DNA from: Flavobacterium sp.
GTDB taxonomy: Bacteria; Bacteroidota; Bacteroidia; Flavobacteriales; Flavobacteriaceae
Length of the DNA: 52,460 nucleotides
Direction of reading: 5' to 3'
NCBI GenBank assembly: GCA_023259675.1
Contig: JALRGT010000017.1
Location: 1-52,460, forward strand
Shown piece by piece: positions 34,927 to 47,013 of the stretch. The notes beneath the pieces were generated by a model, which ran no database searches, had not been told where the DNA came from, and saw only the letters and a list, made by a program, of their open reading frames with translations. Position 1 is the stretch's first letter; the number at the start of each line of letters is the position of its first letter. The position numbers were made by a program, and so were the translations under genes.

Positions 34927-35969
34927 TTTTGAAGTGGTATTTGTAGGTTAACAACGTAGTAATTAAACTTAATTTTATGTTCCAATTTATAATTGTCTTT
35001 GAAAATTAATTTCAATCTTTTCCTTGTATTTATTAATCCTATTCCTTTATTAGGGGTTAGTTTTGGTGAATTTGTAAAATTATTGATTATTACAAAATCC
35101 AATATTTTATCATTGATAATTTGAAAATTAATTCGAATGTTTAGATTTTTATTATTGTAACCTCCATGTTTAAATGCGTTTTCTAAAAGCGTAATTAGTA
35201 AAAGCGGAGGAACTTTAATGTCATCGATGTTTGAATTAATATTTACGCTAACTTCTGTATTTTCAAATCGCAGTTTTTCAATTTCGATATAATTTTGAAT
35301 ATAATTTATTTCGTTAATCAACGAGGCATAATTATCCTTTTCAATTCCATAAAGTACATATTCCATTAATTTAGATAGCTTGAGAATTACATTGGGAACC
35401 TTGTCGGATTTTTCTAAAGAAAGGGCGTATAAATTATTTAAGGTATTAAAGAAAAAATGGGGCTGAATCTGATTTTTTAAATATTTTAACTTAATTTTAA
35501 ATTGTTCTTCCCTTAGAATTCTATTTCGCTCTCTCTCTTTAAGCCATATCAAAGTCAGGTAGATGGAAGAGGCCATAGCAAGAACATATAATTCACCAAT
35601 ACATACTGCAATAATATGATTAATTTCAAATGGCTTGTATTCTCTATTGGCCTCAGGCCAAATATTATTGGATATCAAATAGTAAGTAAGGCCCGTTTTT
35701 AGTAAATAAACAAAAAATAGACTAAGCAATAGTAATGTTACATAGCTGACATATTTTTCTTTTAAGACATAACGAGGGACTAAATAAAATAAATTTAAAT
35801 ACACCAACGGGATGTGAATAGAAAATTCAATTAAGTTGGAGTTAAATGAATAGGTATAATCATTAAAGTAGGCGCCCCAACGAAGAAAATTCAGGATAAA
35901 ATAAATAGTCCAAAACCAGAAATGATATTTAAATTTTATATCAAATTTTATATCTTTTATTTTACTCAT
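34923..35969 (-). CDS. LytS-type sensor histidine kinase
   Basis: A 348-residue membrane kinase with four hydrophobic segments in the first 145 residues and short loops. The cytoplasmic part has the His_kinase (PF06580) motif KNQIQPHFFFNTLNNLYAL with the phospho-acceptor His171, then PPLLLITLLENAFKHG (the N box) and GIGLINTRKRL (the ATP lid). No large periplasmic sensor domain is visible, so the signal may be sensed in the membrane or through a partner. The gene ends inside the start of the LytTR regulator. It is divergent from susC, 250 bases away. Confidence 0.9.
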   Translation of the reverse strand: MSKIKDIKFDIKFKYHFWFWTIYFILNFLRWGAYFNDYTYSFNSNLIEFSIHIPLVYLNLFYLVPRYVLKEKYVSYVTLLLLSLFFVYLLKTGLTYYLISNNIWPEANREYKPFEINHIIAVCIGELYVLAMASSIYLTLIWLKERERNRILREEQFKIKLKYLKNQIQPHFFFNTLNNLYALSLEKSDKVPNVILKLSKLMEYVLYGIEKDNYASLINEINYIQNYIEIEKLRFENTEVSVNINSNIDDIKVPPLLLITLLENAFKHGGYNNKNLNIRINFQIINDKILDFVIINNFTNSPKLTPNKGIGLINTRKRLKLIFKDNYKLEHKIKFNYYVVNLQIPLQK

Positions 35970-36121
35970 TTTAAAAAGGGCATGGTATTAAATTAATAAC
36001 AAATTTCAATATTTGTTTGAAATTCGATAGCTAATATAGGTTCTTTTATAATAAAACACATAAAAACAATTAAAAAACAATTAATAATTGAGTTCGCTAA
36101 ACCTGTCATAGATAGATTTAT

Positions 36122-36151
36122 GTCGTTCGTTTAAAAAATAGGACTGTTGGT
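36122..36151 (+). promoter_or_regulatory. Candidate LytTR operator upstream of susC
   Basis: GTCGTTCGT (36122-36130) and ACTGTTGGT (36143-36151) are 9-base direct repeats 12 bases apart, the spacing used by LytTR regulators. Each keeps the GTTN[AG][TG] core of the known consensus. The site is 69-98 bases before the susC ATG and lies beside a LytTR gene. No perfect TAnnTTTG box follows; the closest is TAAATTTA at 36184-36191. Confidence 0.45.
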
Positions 36152-36219
36152 TTAATTTATTTTTTTAAGGTTTATTATCAATATAAATTTACCTCAATAA
36201 CTAACAAAATCTTTTAAAT

Positions 36220-39200
36220 ATGAAAAAAATTATTATGATCTTTATGATGGTTTTTACTGTTCAAGGATTACTTGCACAGTCAAAAATTATTAAAGGTTCG
36301 GTGTCAGATGCCTCTGGATCTCCATTACCTGGAGTGTCTATAGCAGTAAAAGGAGAATCAAAAGGAAGTGTTACCGATTTTGACGGTAATTTTACAATTG
36401 AAACTCAAAAAGGAAAAACTTTAATATTTTCTTATTTAGGTTTTGAAACCCAAAACATTATAGTAGGGGATTCAAATAGTTTAAATGTGCAACTTAAAGA
36501 TGCTGCATCGACTGCTCTTACAGAAGTGGTCGTAACTTCTCTTGGAATCAAGAAAACAAGAAAATCGTTAACGTATTCAGCCCAAGAATTAAAAGGGGAA
36601 GAATTGACTCGTGTTAAAGATGCTAACATTATCAATACGATAGCGGGTAAAATTTCGGGTGTTGCGGTTACTAAAAGTGCTGGTGGTACCGGTGGATCTA
36701 CAAAAGTGGTTATTCGTGGAAATTCTTCTGTAAGTAACAATCAGCCATTATACGTAATTGATGGTATTCCATTATTTAACGGAACGTCAGGTCAGCCAAA
36801 TAATGCTTTTGGTGATACTGCAGGAGGAAACCGTGATGGAGGAGACGTAGTGTCTTTAATAAATCCTGATGATTATGATGGAATGACTGTTCTTAAAGGT
36901 GCTGCTGCTTCTGTATTATATGGTAGTCAAGGTGCTAATGGGGTTATTTTATTATCATCAAAAAAAGCCAAAGAAGGCAAGTCTACATTAAAAGCTAGTT
37001 CAGTTACCACATTTGAATCGGTGGCTTATCTACCTAAATTTCAAAATGAATATGTAGCGGTAGCAGGTGGTGAAGAAACTTGGGGTGCAAAAGGTGCTTC
37101 CAAAGATCATGTTAAAGATTTTTTTCAAACAGGGAATACACAAATTACATCGTTGGCATTTTCTTCTGCCACAGAAACTAATTCTACCACATTGTCTTAT
37201 GCAAATACCACAGGTAAAGGCATTATTCCAGGAAGTGGCTTGAAGAAAAATAATTTTGGTATTAGACAGGCTGCAAAATTCTTTAATGATAAATTAAACG
37301 TTGCCGCAAATGCTAATTATACTTCTCAAACTGTGAATAACAGACCTGTGAGCGGATTTTATTTCAACCCATTGACAGGAGTTTATTTGATGCCAAGGGG
37401 AAATGATTTTAATGAGTATAAAAACAACTTTGAAGTTTTTAATGTCGAAAGAAATTTAATGGCTCAAAATTGGATGACCGATAGAGATATCATGCAAAAT
37501 CCATATTGGGGTATCAACAGAAATAAATCAGAAGATACAAACCAATTTTTCAATGGATCTATCGCTTTAGAATATAAAGCTAATGATTGGTTGTCCATTG
37601 CTTCAAGATACAGTTATAACCGTGCAGAAAGCGGTTTTGATAAAAAAATATATGCTACAACACAAGGTACTTTATCTCATACAAACGGAAGGTATATCAA
37701 TGTTAATACCTTAAGTACACAGCGTTATGCGGATTTAATTGCTACCATAAACACTGATATTAATGACAAATTTAGTTTTAATGCTAATATTGGTACAAGT
37801 ATTACAAATACAATTGGAAATCAAGCAACTACTTTAGATTCCGGTATTGGAGCAGGATTGCAATTAGCCAATTATTTCACCTTAGGGAATTTTGTAAATA
37901 ATTCAGGAAACTTGCAAACTTTAGGTTCTTCTAAAGAAGTACAATCTGTTTTTGCAGCGACTACTTTTGGATACAAGGATATGTTGTTTTTAGATCTTGC
38001 AGGTAGAAATGATTGGTCTTCTACTTTGGTAAACACCAATAATTCAGGATTTTTCTATCCATCTGTGGGTGTTACTGCAATTATTAGCCAAATGACTACT
38101 TTACCAGAATTTATTAATTATGGAAAAGTTCGTGCCACTTATGCACAAGTAGGTAATGATGTTTTCTCATTCGTAACATCTCCTACAAATAGTTATACAA
38201 CTGAAGGTTTCAAAAAACCATTGGTTGGTCCAAGACCTGGTGAATCATTAAAACCAGAATTAAAATCAGAATTTGAAATTGGTACCGAATGGAGAATGTT
38301 TGGAAGCCGAATTGGATTTGAAGTTTCCTATTACAAATCAGAAACTAAAAATCAATATTTGCAAGTTCCTGCTCCTCCAACCAACCCATTTGGATATTTG
38401 AATTACGGTTTCAATGCAGGAAGTATTCAGAATCAAGGTATAGAGCTTGTAATGACAGCTAAAATCGTTAAATCAGATAAATTTTCGTGGGATTCTGCTT
38501 TAAACTACTCCAAAAATAAAAATATCGTAAAAGAGATTCCTTCTGAATTAGGAGGGAGAATAAACTTAACTGATCCAGGGGTAAATAATTACAGATATGC
38601 TTTGATTGAAGGAAGACCTTTTGGAGTAATCGAAGGAGTGAACATCAAGAAAGACGCAGAAGGACGTGTGATGTTGAATGATGACGGTACAATTCAAAAA
38701 ACTGGATTTGAAGAAATCGGTAATTCTAATCCGGATTATATGCTAGGTTTTTCTAATTCCTTCAAATATGGTTCATTCTTTGGAAATATACTTATTGACG
38801 CAAGATTTGGTGGGGAAGTTATGAGTTTGACAGAAGCCACCAATGATGAGTTTGGAGTTTCAAAAGTAACTGGAGATGCAAGAAATGCCGGTGGAGTAAC
38901 TATCAATGCGGTTTATCCAGATGGGTCAGCATATGTTGGAAAATATCCTACTGAAAGCTATTACAAACAAACAGGAGGTAGAGCAGGAGCAACAGGAGAA
39001 TATATTTATGATGCTACGAATATAAGTTTAAGAGAAGTATCTGTTGGGTATACTTTTAATACTGAAAAACTACCTTTTTTACAATCAGCAAGTTTGTCAT
39101 TAATTGCCAGAAACTTGGGTCTTATCTACAAAAAGGCTCCTTTTGACCCAAATATTTCATTGAGTACTGGTGAAGGTTTGCAAGGTATTGACGTATATGG

Positions 39201-39249
39201 AATGCCATCTACAAGAAGTATTGGTCTTAATTTAAATGTAACTTTCTAA
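36220..39249 (+). CDS. SusC/RagA-type TonB-dependent outer-membrane transporter
   Basis: A 1009-residue outer-membrane protein for energy-driven uptake of oligosaccharides. Signal peptide [20 protein letters not shown], a carboxypeptidase-D-like domain ([20 protein letters not shown] to YLGFETQNI, about 25-105), a plug domain ([18 protein letters not shown], then [20 protein letters not shown]) and a large barrel ending GLNLNVTF with the terminal aromatic. It is followed after 10 bases by the SusD partner. By neighbours (GH20, NagB fusion, permease) the likely cargo is chitin oligomers. It is divergent from the LytS/LytTR pair, which probably controls it. Confidence 0.95.
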   Translation: MKKIIMIFMMVFTVQGLLAQSKIIKGSVSDASGSPLPGVSIAVKGESKGSVTDFDGNFTIETQKGKTLIFSYLGFETQNIIVGDSNSLNVQLKDAASTALTEVVVTSLGIKKTRKSLTYSAQELKGEELTRVKDANIINTIAGKISGVAVTKSAGGTGGSTKVVIRGNSSVSNNQPLYVIDGIPLFNGTSGQPNNAFGDTAGGNRDGGDVVSLINPDDYDGMTVLKGAAASVLYGSQGANGVILLSSKKAKEGKSTLKASSVTTFESVAYLPKFQNEYVAVAGGEETWGAKGASKDHVKDFFQTGNTQITSLAFSSATETNSTTLSYANTTGKGIIPGSGLKKNNFGIRQAAKFFNDKLNVAANANYTSQTVNNRPVSGFYFNPLTGVYLMPRGNDFNEYKNNFEVFNVERNLMAQNWMTDRDIMQNPYWGINRNKSEDTNQFFNGSIALEYKANDWLSIASRYSYNRAESGFDKKIYATTQGTLSHTNGRYINVNTLSTQRYADLIATINTDINDKFSFNANIGTSITNTIGNQATTLDSGIGAGLQLANYFTLGNFVNNSGNLQTLGSSKEVQSVFAATTFGYKDMLFLDLAGRNDWSSTLVNTNNSGFFYPSVGVTAIISQMTTLPEFINYGKVRATYAQVGNDVFSFVTSPTNSYTTEGFKKPLVGPRPGESLKPELKSEFEIGTEWRMFGSRIGFEVSYYKSETKNQYLQVPAPPTNPFGYLNYGFNAGSIQNQGIELVMTAKIVKSDKFSWDSALNYSKNKNIVKEIPSELGGRINLTDPGVNNYRYALIEGRPFGVIEGVNIKKDAEGRVMLNDDGTIQKTGFEEIGNSNPDYMLGFSNSFKYGSFFGNILIDARFGGEVMSLTEATNDEFGVSKVTGDARNAGGVTINAVYPDGSAYVGKYPTESYYKQTGGRAGATGEYIYDATNISLREVSVGYTFNTEKLPFLQSASLSLIARNLGLIYKKAPFDPNISLSTGEGLQGIDVYGMPSTRSIGLNLNVTF

Positions 39250-39259
39250 TAAAAAAATC

Positions 39260-40840
39260 ATGAAATTAAAAACTATAAAAACAACAGCTATTTGTATGTC
39301 TTTACTCGCTGCAGTAAGTTGTACGGATAATTTTGAAGAAATAAACACAAATCCAAACGGGATTACCACCAAATTACTGGAACAAGATTTTAATCATATC
39401 AAAGGATTATTCGGTCCGATGTTAAATAATATTTTAGTTCTTACACCAGAATGGAAATACCAAGTTCAACAAGGCTTGCAGGCTGATATTTGGTCAGGAT
39501 ATATGGCTACAGGTACTGCCTTTAGAGGGGGAACAAACAATACTACTTATGATCTTGTTGATGGATGGAATGGATTTGCTTGGGGGGCTGCATATGGAGA
39601 TGTAATGTCTAATGCCTATGAAATAGAGCAAAAAGCCAAAGGTAAATACGATCAATTTTACGCTATTTCCTTGATTGTTAAAGTGGAAGGAATGCATAGA
39701 GTTACAGACACTTATGGCCCTATTGTTTACTCTAAATTTGGAACAACCGACCCAGTTATTGAATATGATTCTCAAGAGGATGTGTACCAGTTAATGTTTG
39801 ATGAACTCGATATTGCAGTCGCAGAGCTAACAAAAAGAGTAGACGCAGAGGAAGCATCGACTTTTGTGACAACGGATATAACTGCTTATAAAGGGGATTA
39901 TAAAAAATGGATAAAATTTGCCAATTCTCTTCGTTTAAGATTGGCTATGCGAATCGTTAAAAAAGTTCCAGCTTTAGCAAAATCTGAAGCAGAGAAAGCA
40001 ATCGCACAAAAATTTGGGGTAATGACTTCCAATGATGATATTTTTAAAATAGTTTCCCCGGTATATACCAACCCAATTGCAACAATTAGTGGAGCTTGGG
40101 GAGATGTTCGTATGTCGGCGGATATGGAATCAATCATGGGAGGATATAACGACCCTAGATTAGCCATTTTCTTTAATCCATCAGTACAGTTTCCAGGAGA
40201 ATTTAAAGGAGTTCGTACAGGAATTGAAATTGCTGCCAAAGCAGACCATGTTGATTTTTCAGCCATTGGACCAATTGTAAACTCTAAAGAAATGGTATTG
40301 ATGAATACTGCTGAAGTTTATTTTTTAAGAGCTGAAGGTGCATTAAGAGGATGGAATATGGGAGGAACGGCACAAGATTTTTATGAGTCAGGAATTTCAA
40401 GCTCATTTAGTCAACTTGCTGTATCTGGATCGGCAACCTATATTGCTGATAATGTAAAAACAGCGAAAGCATATGTTGACCCTAACTTTACGGTAAATAA
40501 TGCAGCAGCGGTAAACAATGTGACGGTTGCATGGGATGCTGCAGCGGGAAATGAAGTGAAATTACAAAAAATCATTACTCAAAAATGGATTGCAAATTTC
40601 CCAGAAGGTCAAGAGGCTTGGTCTGATTATAGAAGAACGGGTTATCCAAAATTATTTCCGGTATTAAAAAATACCAGTGGAGGTAAAATTGACTCTAATT
40701 TAGGAGTACGAAGAATAAATTTTGTTCAATCTGAAAAAGATGGAAACCCTGGAGGTGTTGCTACCGGAGTTGCAAAACTAGGAGGTTTGGATACTGGTGG
40801 TACTAGACTTTGGTGGGACACTACTGACGCCAATTTCTAA
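39260..40840 (+). CDS. SusD/RagB-like glycan-binding outer-membrane lipoprotein
   Basis: A 526-residue lipoprotein. The lipobox LAAVSC places the acylated cysteine at residue 21. The mature protein has the helical TPR-like body of the SusD-like_2 (PF12771) branch: NFEEINTNPNGI at the start, KWIKFANSLRLRLAMRIVKK, NTAEVYFLRAEGALRGWN and FPEGQEAWSDYRRTGYPKL. SusD proteins form a lid over the SusC barrel and bind the sugar chain. It starts 10 bases after susC and shares its transcript. A strong hairpin follows its stop (40879-40914). Confidence 0.93.
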   Translation: MKLKTIKTTAICMSLLAAVSCTDNFEEINTNPNGITTKLLEQDFNHIKGLFGPMLNNILVLTPEWKYQVQQGLQADIWSGYMATGTAFRGGTNNTTYDLVDGWNGFAWGAAYGDVMSNAYEIEQKAKGKYDQFYAISLIVKVEGMHRVTDTYGPIVYSKFGTTDPVIEYDSQEDVYQLMFDELDIAVAELTKRVDAEEASTFVTTDITAYKGDYKKWIKFANSLRLRLAMRIVKKVPALAKSEAEKAIAQKFGVMTSNDDIFKIVSPVYTNPIATISGAWGDVRMSADMESIMGGYNDPRLAIFFNPSVQFPGEFKGVRTGIEIAAKADHVDFSAIGPIVNSKEMVLMNTAEVYFLRAEGALRGWNMGGTAQDFYESGISSSFSQLAVSGSATYIADNVKTAKAYVDPNFTVNNAAAVNNVTVAWDAAAGNEVKLQKIITQKWIANFPEGQEAWSDYRRTGYPKLFPVLKNTSGGKIDSNLGVRRINFVQSEKDGNPGGVATGVAKLGGLDTGGTRLWWDTTDANF

Positions 40841-40878
40841 AAAAAAACAAAGATTAAAGAATATAAGTTTTGGTTAGT

Positions 40879-40914
40879 AAATGGTATAAGTAATGCAAAT
40901 TGCTTATACCATTT
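40879..40914 (+). promoter_or_regulatory. Hairpin between susD and the NagB fusion gene
   Basis: AAATGGTATAAG (40879-40890) and CTTATACCATTT (40903-40914) are perfect 12-base arms, with no T run after them. It more likely tunes or protects the mRNA than ends it, as co-operonic genes continue downstream. Confidence 0.6.
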
Positions 40915-40950
40915 CAAAAACAAAGAGATAATTACTATAAAAAGAAAAAA

Positions 40951-42888
40951 ATGAAAAGTGCTTTAGAAATCAAACCTGACATTAGCTATAAAAGTGCTGG
41001 AAAATTTGAAGAAACTAGATTCGAAAAAATTCATAATGAAATCTTCAAAAATTCTTCAGAAGCTTCAATAATTGTGGCGCAAGAAATCGCTCAATTGATT
41101 AGATCTAAACAAGAAAAGAATAAAACTTGTGTACTAGGTTTGGCAACAGGTTCTTCTCCTATAAAAGTTTATGAGGAATTAGTTAGAATGCACAAAGAGG
41201 AGGGTTTAAGTTTTAGTAATGTTATCACTTTTAATTTGGATGAATACTATCCAATGAACAAAGAGAACAAACAAAGCTATCATTATTTCATGCATCAGCA
41301 TCTTTTTAATCATATAGATATACACCCTGAAAACATACATATTCCTGATGGGGCTGTAGCTTTAAGGGAATTAAATCAATATTGTATTGACTATGAAATG
41401 AATATAAAAAATGCAGGAGGATTAGATTTTCAATTATTGGGAATTGGTAGAACGGGACATGTTGGCTTCAATGAACCGGGTTCACATATTAATTCAGGCA
41501 CACGTATTATTACCTTAGACCATATAACAAGAGTTGATGCTTCTTCTGATTTTAATGGAATAGATAATGTTCCTAAAAGGGCCATTACAATGGGAGTTTC
41601 AACAATTCTTAGATCTAAAAGAATTGTATTGATGGCATGGGGACAAAATAAGGCAGCGGTAATTAAAAGAACGATTCAAGGAGAGATTAGTCCTGAGGTT
41701 CCTGCAACTTTTTTACAAAAACATTCTAACGCTACTTTCGTTTTAGATCAATCGGCAGCTTCCGAATTAACTCGATTTGAAACACCATGGTTGGTTGGAG
41801 AATGTATCTGGACCCATGAATTAAAAAGCAAGGCAATTGTTTGGTTATGTCAAAAGACAAATCAATCCATTCTAAAATTAACAGACCGAGATTATAACAA
41901 TAATGGGATGTCTGATCTTTTGGCTCAGGAAGGTTCTGCATATGATTTGAATATTAATATGTTTAATTTGTTGCAACATACTATTACAGGTTGGCCCGGA
42001 GGAAAACCCAATACCGATGATTCTCATCGTCCTGAAAGAGCCAATCCAGCAAAGAAGCGAGTTATTCTTTTTAGTCCGCATCCGGATGATGATGTGATTT
42101 CTATGGGAGGAACATTTTCTAAATTAATCAAGCAAGGTCATGATGTTCATGTAGTGTATCAAACGTCTGGCAATATTGCCGTTACCGATGATGAGGCTTT
42201 AAAATTTGCTGAGGTTTGTAATGATTTTGTTGGGGATGATAGCTGCAAAATAAATTTTAAAAAGTCAATAGATTTCTTGAAAAATAAGAATGAGAATGAA
42301 ATTGATTCGTTGGAAGTCAGAAAATTAAAAGGTTTAATTAGAAGAAGAGAATCTTATGCAGCGATACGTTACATTGGATTAAAAGATGAAAATGTTCATT
42401 TTTTAGATTTACCTTTTTATGAAACAGGACAAGTTAAGAAAAATCCAATTGGTCAAGAAGATATAGCTATTGTTGTAAATATTATTTCAAAAATAAAACC
42501 ACATCAAGTATTTGCAGCAGGTGATTTGGCTGATCCACATGGTACTCACGAAGTTTGTTTGAATGCCATTTTTGCAGCATTAAAACAATTAAAAGAGAAA
42601 CCTTATATGAAAGATTGTTGGTTGTGGTTATACCGAGGAGCTTGGCATGAATGGGATATTCATGAAATTGACATGGCAGTGCCATTAAGCCCGGATGAAG
42701 TATTATTAAAGCGTCATGCAATTTTATACCATCAATCCCAAAAAGACAGAGTGATGTTTCAAGGAAATGATTCCCGTGAATTTTGGGTAAGAGCCGAAGA
42801 CAGGAACAAAAGCACAGCAAAGTTATATGATGATTTAGGTTTAGCAGAATATGAAGCTATTGAAGCCTTTAAACGATTTGATTATTAA
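40951..42888 (+). CDS. nagB: NagB-like glucosamine-6-phosphate deaminase fused to a PIG-L/LmbE deacetylase domain
   Basis: 645 residues from the ATG at 40951; an upstream ATG at 40900 lies inside a hairpin and is less likely. Residues 1-290 form a NagB domain: ATGSSP (65-70), NLDEYY with Asp97 as the base, and GIGRTGHVGFNEPGS (164-178) with His170 and Glu175. The Asp that E. coli NagB has before Gly-His (Asp141) is Thr168 here. Residues about 368-640 are a PIG-L type N-acetylglucosamine deacetylase, with metal motif HPDDD (377-381) and DPHGTHE later. So one protein could deacetylate and deaminate GlcNAc-6-phosphate. No nagA is present in the window. It sits between susD and the GH20 gene. Confidence 0.88.
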   Translation: MKSALEIKPDISYKSAGKFEETRFEKIHNEIFKNSSEASIIVAQEIAQLIRSKQEKNKTCVLGLATGSSPIKVYEELVRMHKEEGLSFSNVITFNLDEYYPMNKENKQSYHYFMHQHLFNHIDIHPENIHIPDGAVALRELNQYCIDYEMNIKNAGGLDFQLLGIGRTGHVGFNEPGSHINSGTRIITLDHITRVDASSDFNGIDNVPKRAITMGVSTILRSKRIVLMAWGQNKAAVIKRTIQGEISPEVPATFLQKHSNATFVLDQSAASELTRFETPWLVGECIWTHELKSKAIVWLCQKTNQSILKLTDRDYNNNGMSDLLAQEGSAYDLNINMFNLLQHTITGWPGGKPNTDDSHRPERANPAKKRVILFSPHPDDDVISMGGTFSKLIKQGHDVHVVYQTSGNIAVTDDEALKFAEVCNDFVGDDSCKINFKKSIDFLKNKNENEIDSLEVRKLKGLIRRRESYAAIRYIGLKDENVHFLDLPFYETGQVKKNPIGQEDIAIVVNIISKIKPHQVFAAGDLADPHGTHEVCLNAIFAALKQLKEKPYMKDCWLWLYRGAWHEWDIHEIDMAVPLSPDEVLLKRHAILYHQSQKDRVMFQGNDSREFWVRAEDRNKSTAKLYDDLGLAEYEAIEAFKRFDY

Positions 42889-42915
42889 ACCACAATTTTA
42901 AGGATTTATTTACCC

Positions 42916-44979
42916 ATGAAATATTTTTTGATTTTTATATTTTCAGTTAATTTTTCTATTGCTCAATTCAAGGTTGAGTCATTAGATTTAATGCCTTGGC
43001 CACAACAATTGAGTTTGTCTGAAGGAGTTTTTGTTTTAAGTAAAAATTTCAAAGTAAATATTATTGGGAATCCAAACAATAGAATTTTTGTAGGTGCAAA
43101 TAATTTTTTAAGACGTTTAGATGGTCGCACCGGATTGTTTTTTGATCAAGGAATTATTTCAAAATTAAATGAATTTCCAGATGCTCAACTTCAAATAAAT
43201 TGTGTCCAATCAGGTAATATAGGTCTTTATGAAGATGAAAGTTACCAATTAGATATTCAAGACAATAAAATTATTATTAATGCCACGAGTGATTTAGGTG
43301 CCATACATGCATTGGAAACAGTATTGCAACTGTTACAAAACAAAAACAACTCATTTTGTTTTCCTACAGTTGTAATTTCTGATTTTCCTCGTTTTACTTG
43401 GAGAGGTTTAATGATAGATGTTGCAAGACATTTTCAGCCTTTAGATGTTATAAAAAGAAATTTAGACGCTATGGCCGCAATGAAAATGAATGTGTTTCAT
43501 TGGCATTTGGTAGATGATCAAGGATGGAGAATTGAAATAAAAAAGCATCCAAAATTAACGGAATTAGCTTCTGATGGATTGTATTATTCGCAAGAGGAAA
43601 TAAAAAGTATAGTAAAATATGCAGATGACAGAGGAATTTTAGTTATACCTGAAATTGATGTTCCTGGACACGCTACTGCTATATTAACGGCATATCCAGA
43701 AATTGGCAGTAAAATGATTCCGTTGACCGGAATTTCTGAAAAAGCGGTAAATGCTTTTGGTTTTCAAACGTATACACTTGAAAGAAACGCAGGGATATAT
43801 AGACCAACATTAGACCCAACCAATCCTAAAACGTATCAACTTTTAGGTGAAATTTTTGATGAGGTTTGTCCTTTGTTCACTGGTGAATATTTTCATATAG
43901 GAGGAGATGAAAATGAAGGCAAGGACTGGGATGAAAACTTAAAAATTCAAGATTTCAAAAAGAAAAATAAAATTGAAACCAATCATGATTTACAAACCTA
44001 TTTCACAATGAAATTGATTCCATTGCTTAAAAAACATGGTAAACAATTGATGGGATGGGAAGAAATATTGACAAAGAATATGTCAAAAGAGGCCATTATT
44101 CATTCCTGGAAAGGAGTAAACGAAGGTATTCCTGCAGGAGAGTCATTACTCCATGCAGTGAAAAAGGGTTATAAAACGGTCTTGTCAAATGGTTATTATT
44201 TAGATTTAATGCAAAGTGTTGACAGTCATTATTTGAACGATCCATTACCGGAAAATCTAGCATTAACCGAAACAGAAAAAGCTAAAATCTTAGGAGGAGA
44301 AGCCACTATGTGGACGGAATTGGCTACGCCAACAACGATAGATTCCAGAATTTGGCCAAGAGCAGCGGCTATTGCTGAGCGATTATGGTCTAATAAAAAT
44401 GTATCTGATTTGAAATCAATGCACAAACGTTTAAATACCGTTTCATATAGACTTGAAGAACTAGGAATTACGCATATAAGAAATAAAGGAGTATTACTTC
44501 GAAATATTAGTAATAATCAAAATATTGAGGACTTGAATGATTTTTCAAATGTTTGTGAACCTTTGAAGGGATATACAAGAAATATAAATGGTACTGAATA
44601 TAGTATGAGTTCTCCTTTTACCCTTTTTGCTGATGCCTGTGTTCCAGACGCAAAAGATGCGGTTGCTTTTTCAGAAGTTGTAAGTGATTATTTGAAGGAT
44701 AAAAGTGATTCAAATAAAGCTGAAATTTTGCTCTACCTGAATAAATGGATACGACTGAATGACCGACTGAATGTCTTAAGTTTTAATGCGCCTTTGGTAA
44801 AACCGCTTTTGCCATTATCGAAAAACTTAAGTGATGCTTCAAAATTATTAGTACTTTATATAGAGAACAAACAAGCAGTTGATAGTAATAAGCTGAATCA
44901 ATTAATCGAAGCTTGCAATTCAAAAGAAAATGCCGATGTTGAGTTGGCGGTCTACCCTAGTTTTAAAAAATTAATTTAA
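42916..44979 (+). CDS. Beta-N-acetylhexosaminidase, GH20 family
   Basis: A 687-residue secreted enzyme that removes terminal GlcNAc from chitin oligomers. A signal peptide MKYFLIFIFSVNFSIAQ is followed by the GH20b domain (about 20-150). The catalytic barrel has FTWRGLMIDVARHFQP, KMNVFHWHLVDDQGWRIEI, IPEIDVPGHATA, and HIGGDENEGKDW, with the catalytic pair Asp331-Glu332. A C-terminal domain of about 150 residues follows. It starts 27 bases after the NagB fusion and is the last gene of the operon, with a terminator at 45077-45104. It probably acts in the periplasm. Confidence 0.94.
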   Translation: MKYFLIFIFSVNFSIAQFKVESLDLMPWPQQLSLSEGVFVLSKNFKVNIIGNPNNRIFVGANNFLRRLDGRTGLFFDQGIISKLNEFPDAQLQINCVQSGNIGLYEDESYQLDIQDNKIIINATSDLGAIHALETVLQLLQNKNNSFCFPTVVISDFPRFTWRGLMIDVARHFQPLDVIKRNLDAMAAMKMNVFHWHLVDDQGWRIEIKKHPKLTELASDGLYYSQEEIKSIVKYADDRGILVIPEIDVPGHATAILTAYPEIGSKMIPLTGISEKAVNAFGFQTYTLERNAGIYRPTLDPTNPKTYQLLGEIFDEVCPLFTGEYFHIGGDENEGKDWDENLKIQDFKKKNKIETNHDLQTYFTMKLIPLLKKHGKQLMGWEEILTKNMSKEAIIHSWKGVNEGIPAGESLLHAVKKGYKTVLSNGYYLDLMQSVDSHYLNDPLPENLALTETEKAKILGGEATMWTELATPTTIDSRIWPRAAAIAERLWSNKNVSDLKSMHKRLNTVSYRLEELGITHIRNKGVLLRNISNNQNIEDLNDFSNVCEPLKGYTRNINGTEYSMSSPFTLFADACVPDAKDAVAFSEVVSDYLKDKSDSNKAEILLYLNKWIRLNDRLNVLSFNAPLVKPLLPLSKNLSDASKLLVLYIENKQAVDSNKLNQLIEACNSKENADVELAVYPSFKKLI

Positions 44980-45076
44980 AAGATTAAGGATAAGTATATT
45001 GGTTAAAAATTTAAATAAGACTTATTGATATACTATGTTTAAATAGTAATTTGTTTATTTCATGTTTTATGCTTTG

Positions 45077-45104
45077 AACCTGGTATTTATTGCCAGGTTT
45101 TTTT
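45077..45104 (+). terminator. Terminator of the GlcNAc utilisation operon
   Basis: AACCTGG and CCAGGTT arms around TATTTATTG, followed by a T run, on the forward strand after the GH20 gene. Confidence 0.85.
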
Positions 45105-45151
45105 ATATGAATAGAACTAATAATTATAATTTTATTAAACAATTTAGCTGA

Positions 45152-46810
<1,659 letters not shown>

Positions 46811-46832
46811 AAAGGTGTATTTATAAATATAG

Positions 46833-46866
46833 AAAGCTCTGAGTATAACTTGGAGCTTTTTTTTGG
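46833..46866 (+). terminator. Terminator of the ABC-F gene
   Basis: AAAGCTC (46833-46839) and GAGCTTT (46853-46859) arms, followed by a T run. Confidence 0.85.
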
Positions 46867-46981
46867 GGAAAAAATGAAGTTTTTTGTATTTATTTTGAAA
46901 CGAATCCTCTTGAATTTCAGTCCTTAAAAAGTTGAAAATTTATTCTATCTTTAGAAATATTAAATGATAAATTTGAATTTG

Positions 46982-46989
46982 TATATTTG
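46982..46989 (+). promoter_or_regulatory. Promoter box of pyrR
   Basis: TATATTTG matches the TAnnTTTG box. It overlaps a TTG at 46987 that would extend the frame, so the ATG at 47014 is the better start. No well spaced TTG is found upstream. Confidence 0.5.
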
Positions 46990-47013
46990 CATGACCAAAC
47001 ACTACACTTTACT

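Noticed and set aside
40900..40950. Upstream start of the NagB fusion
   Set aside because: It lies in the hairpin and adds a basic, non-conserved stretch; the ATG at 40951 is preferred.
46987..47013. TTG start of PyrR
   Set aside because: It is part of the TATATTTG promoter box.
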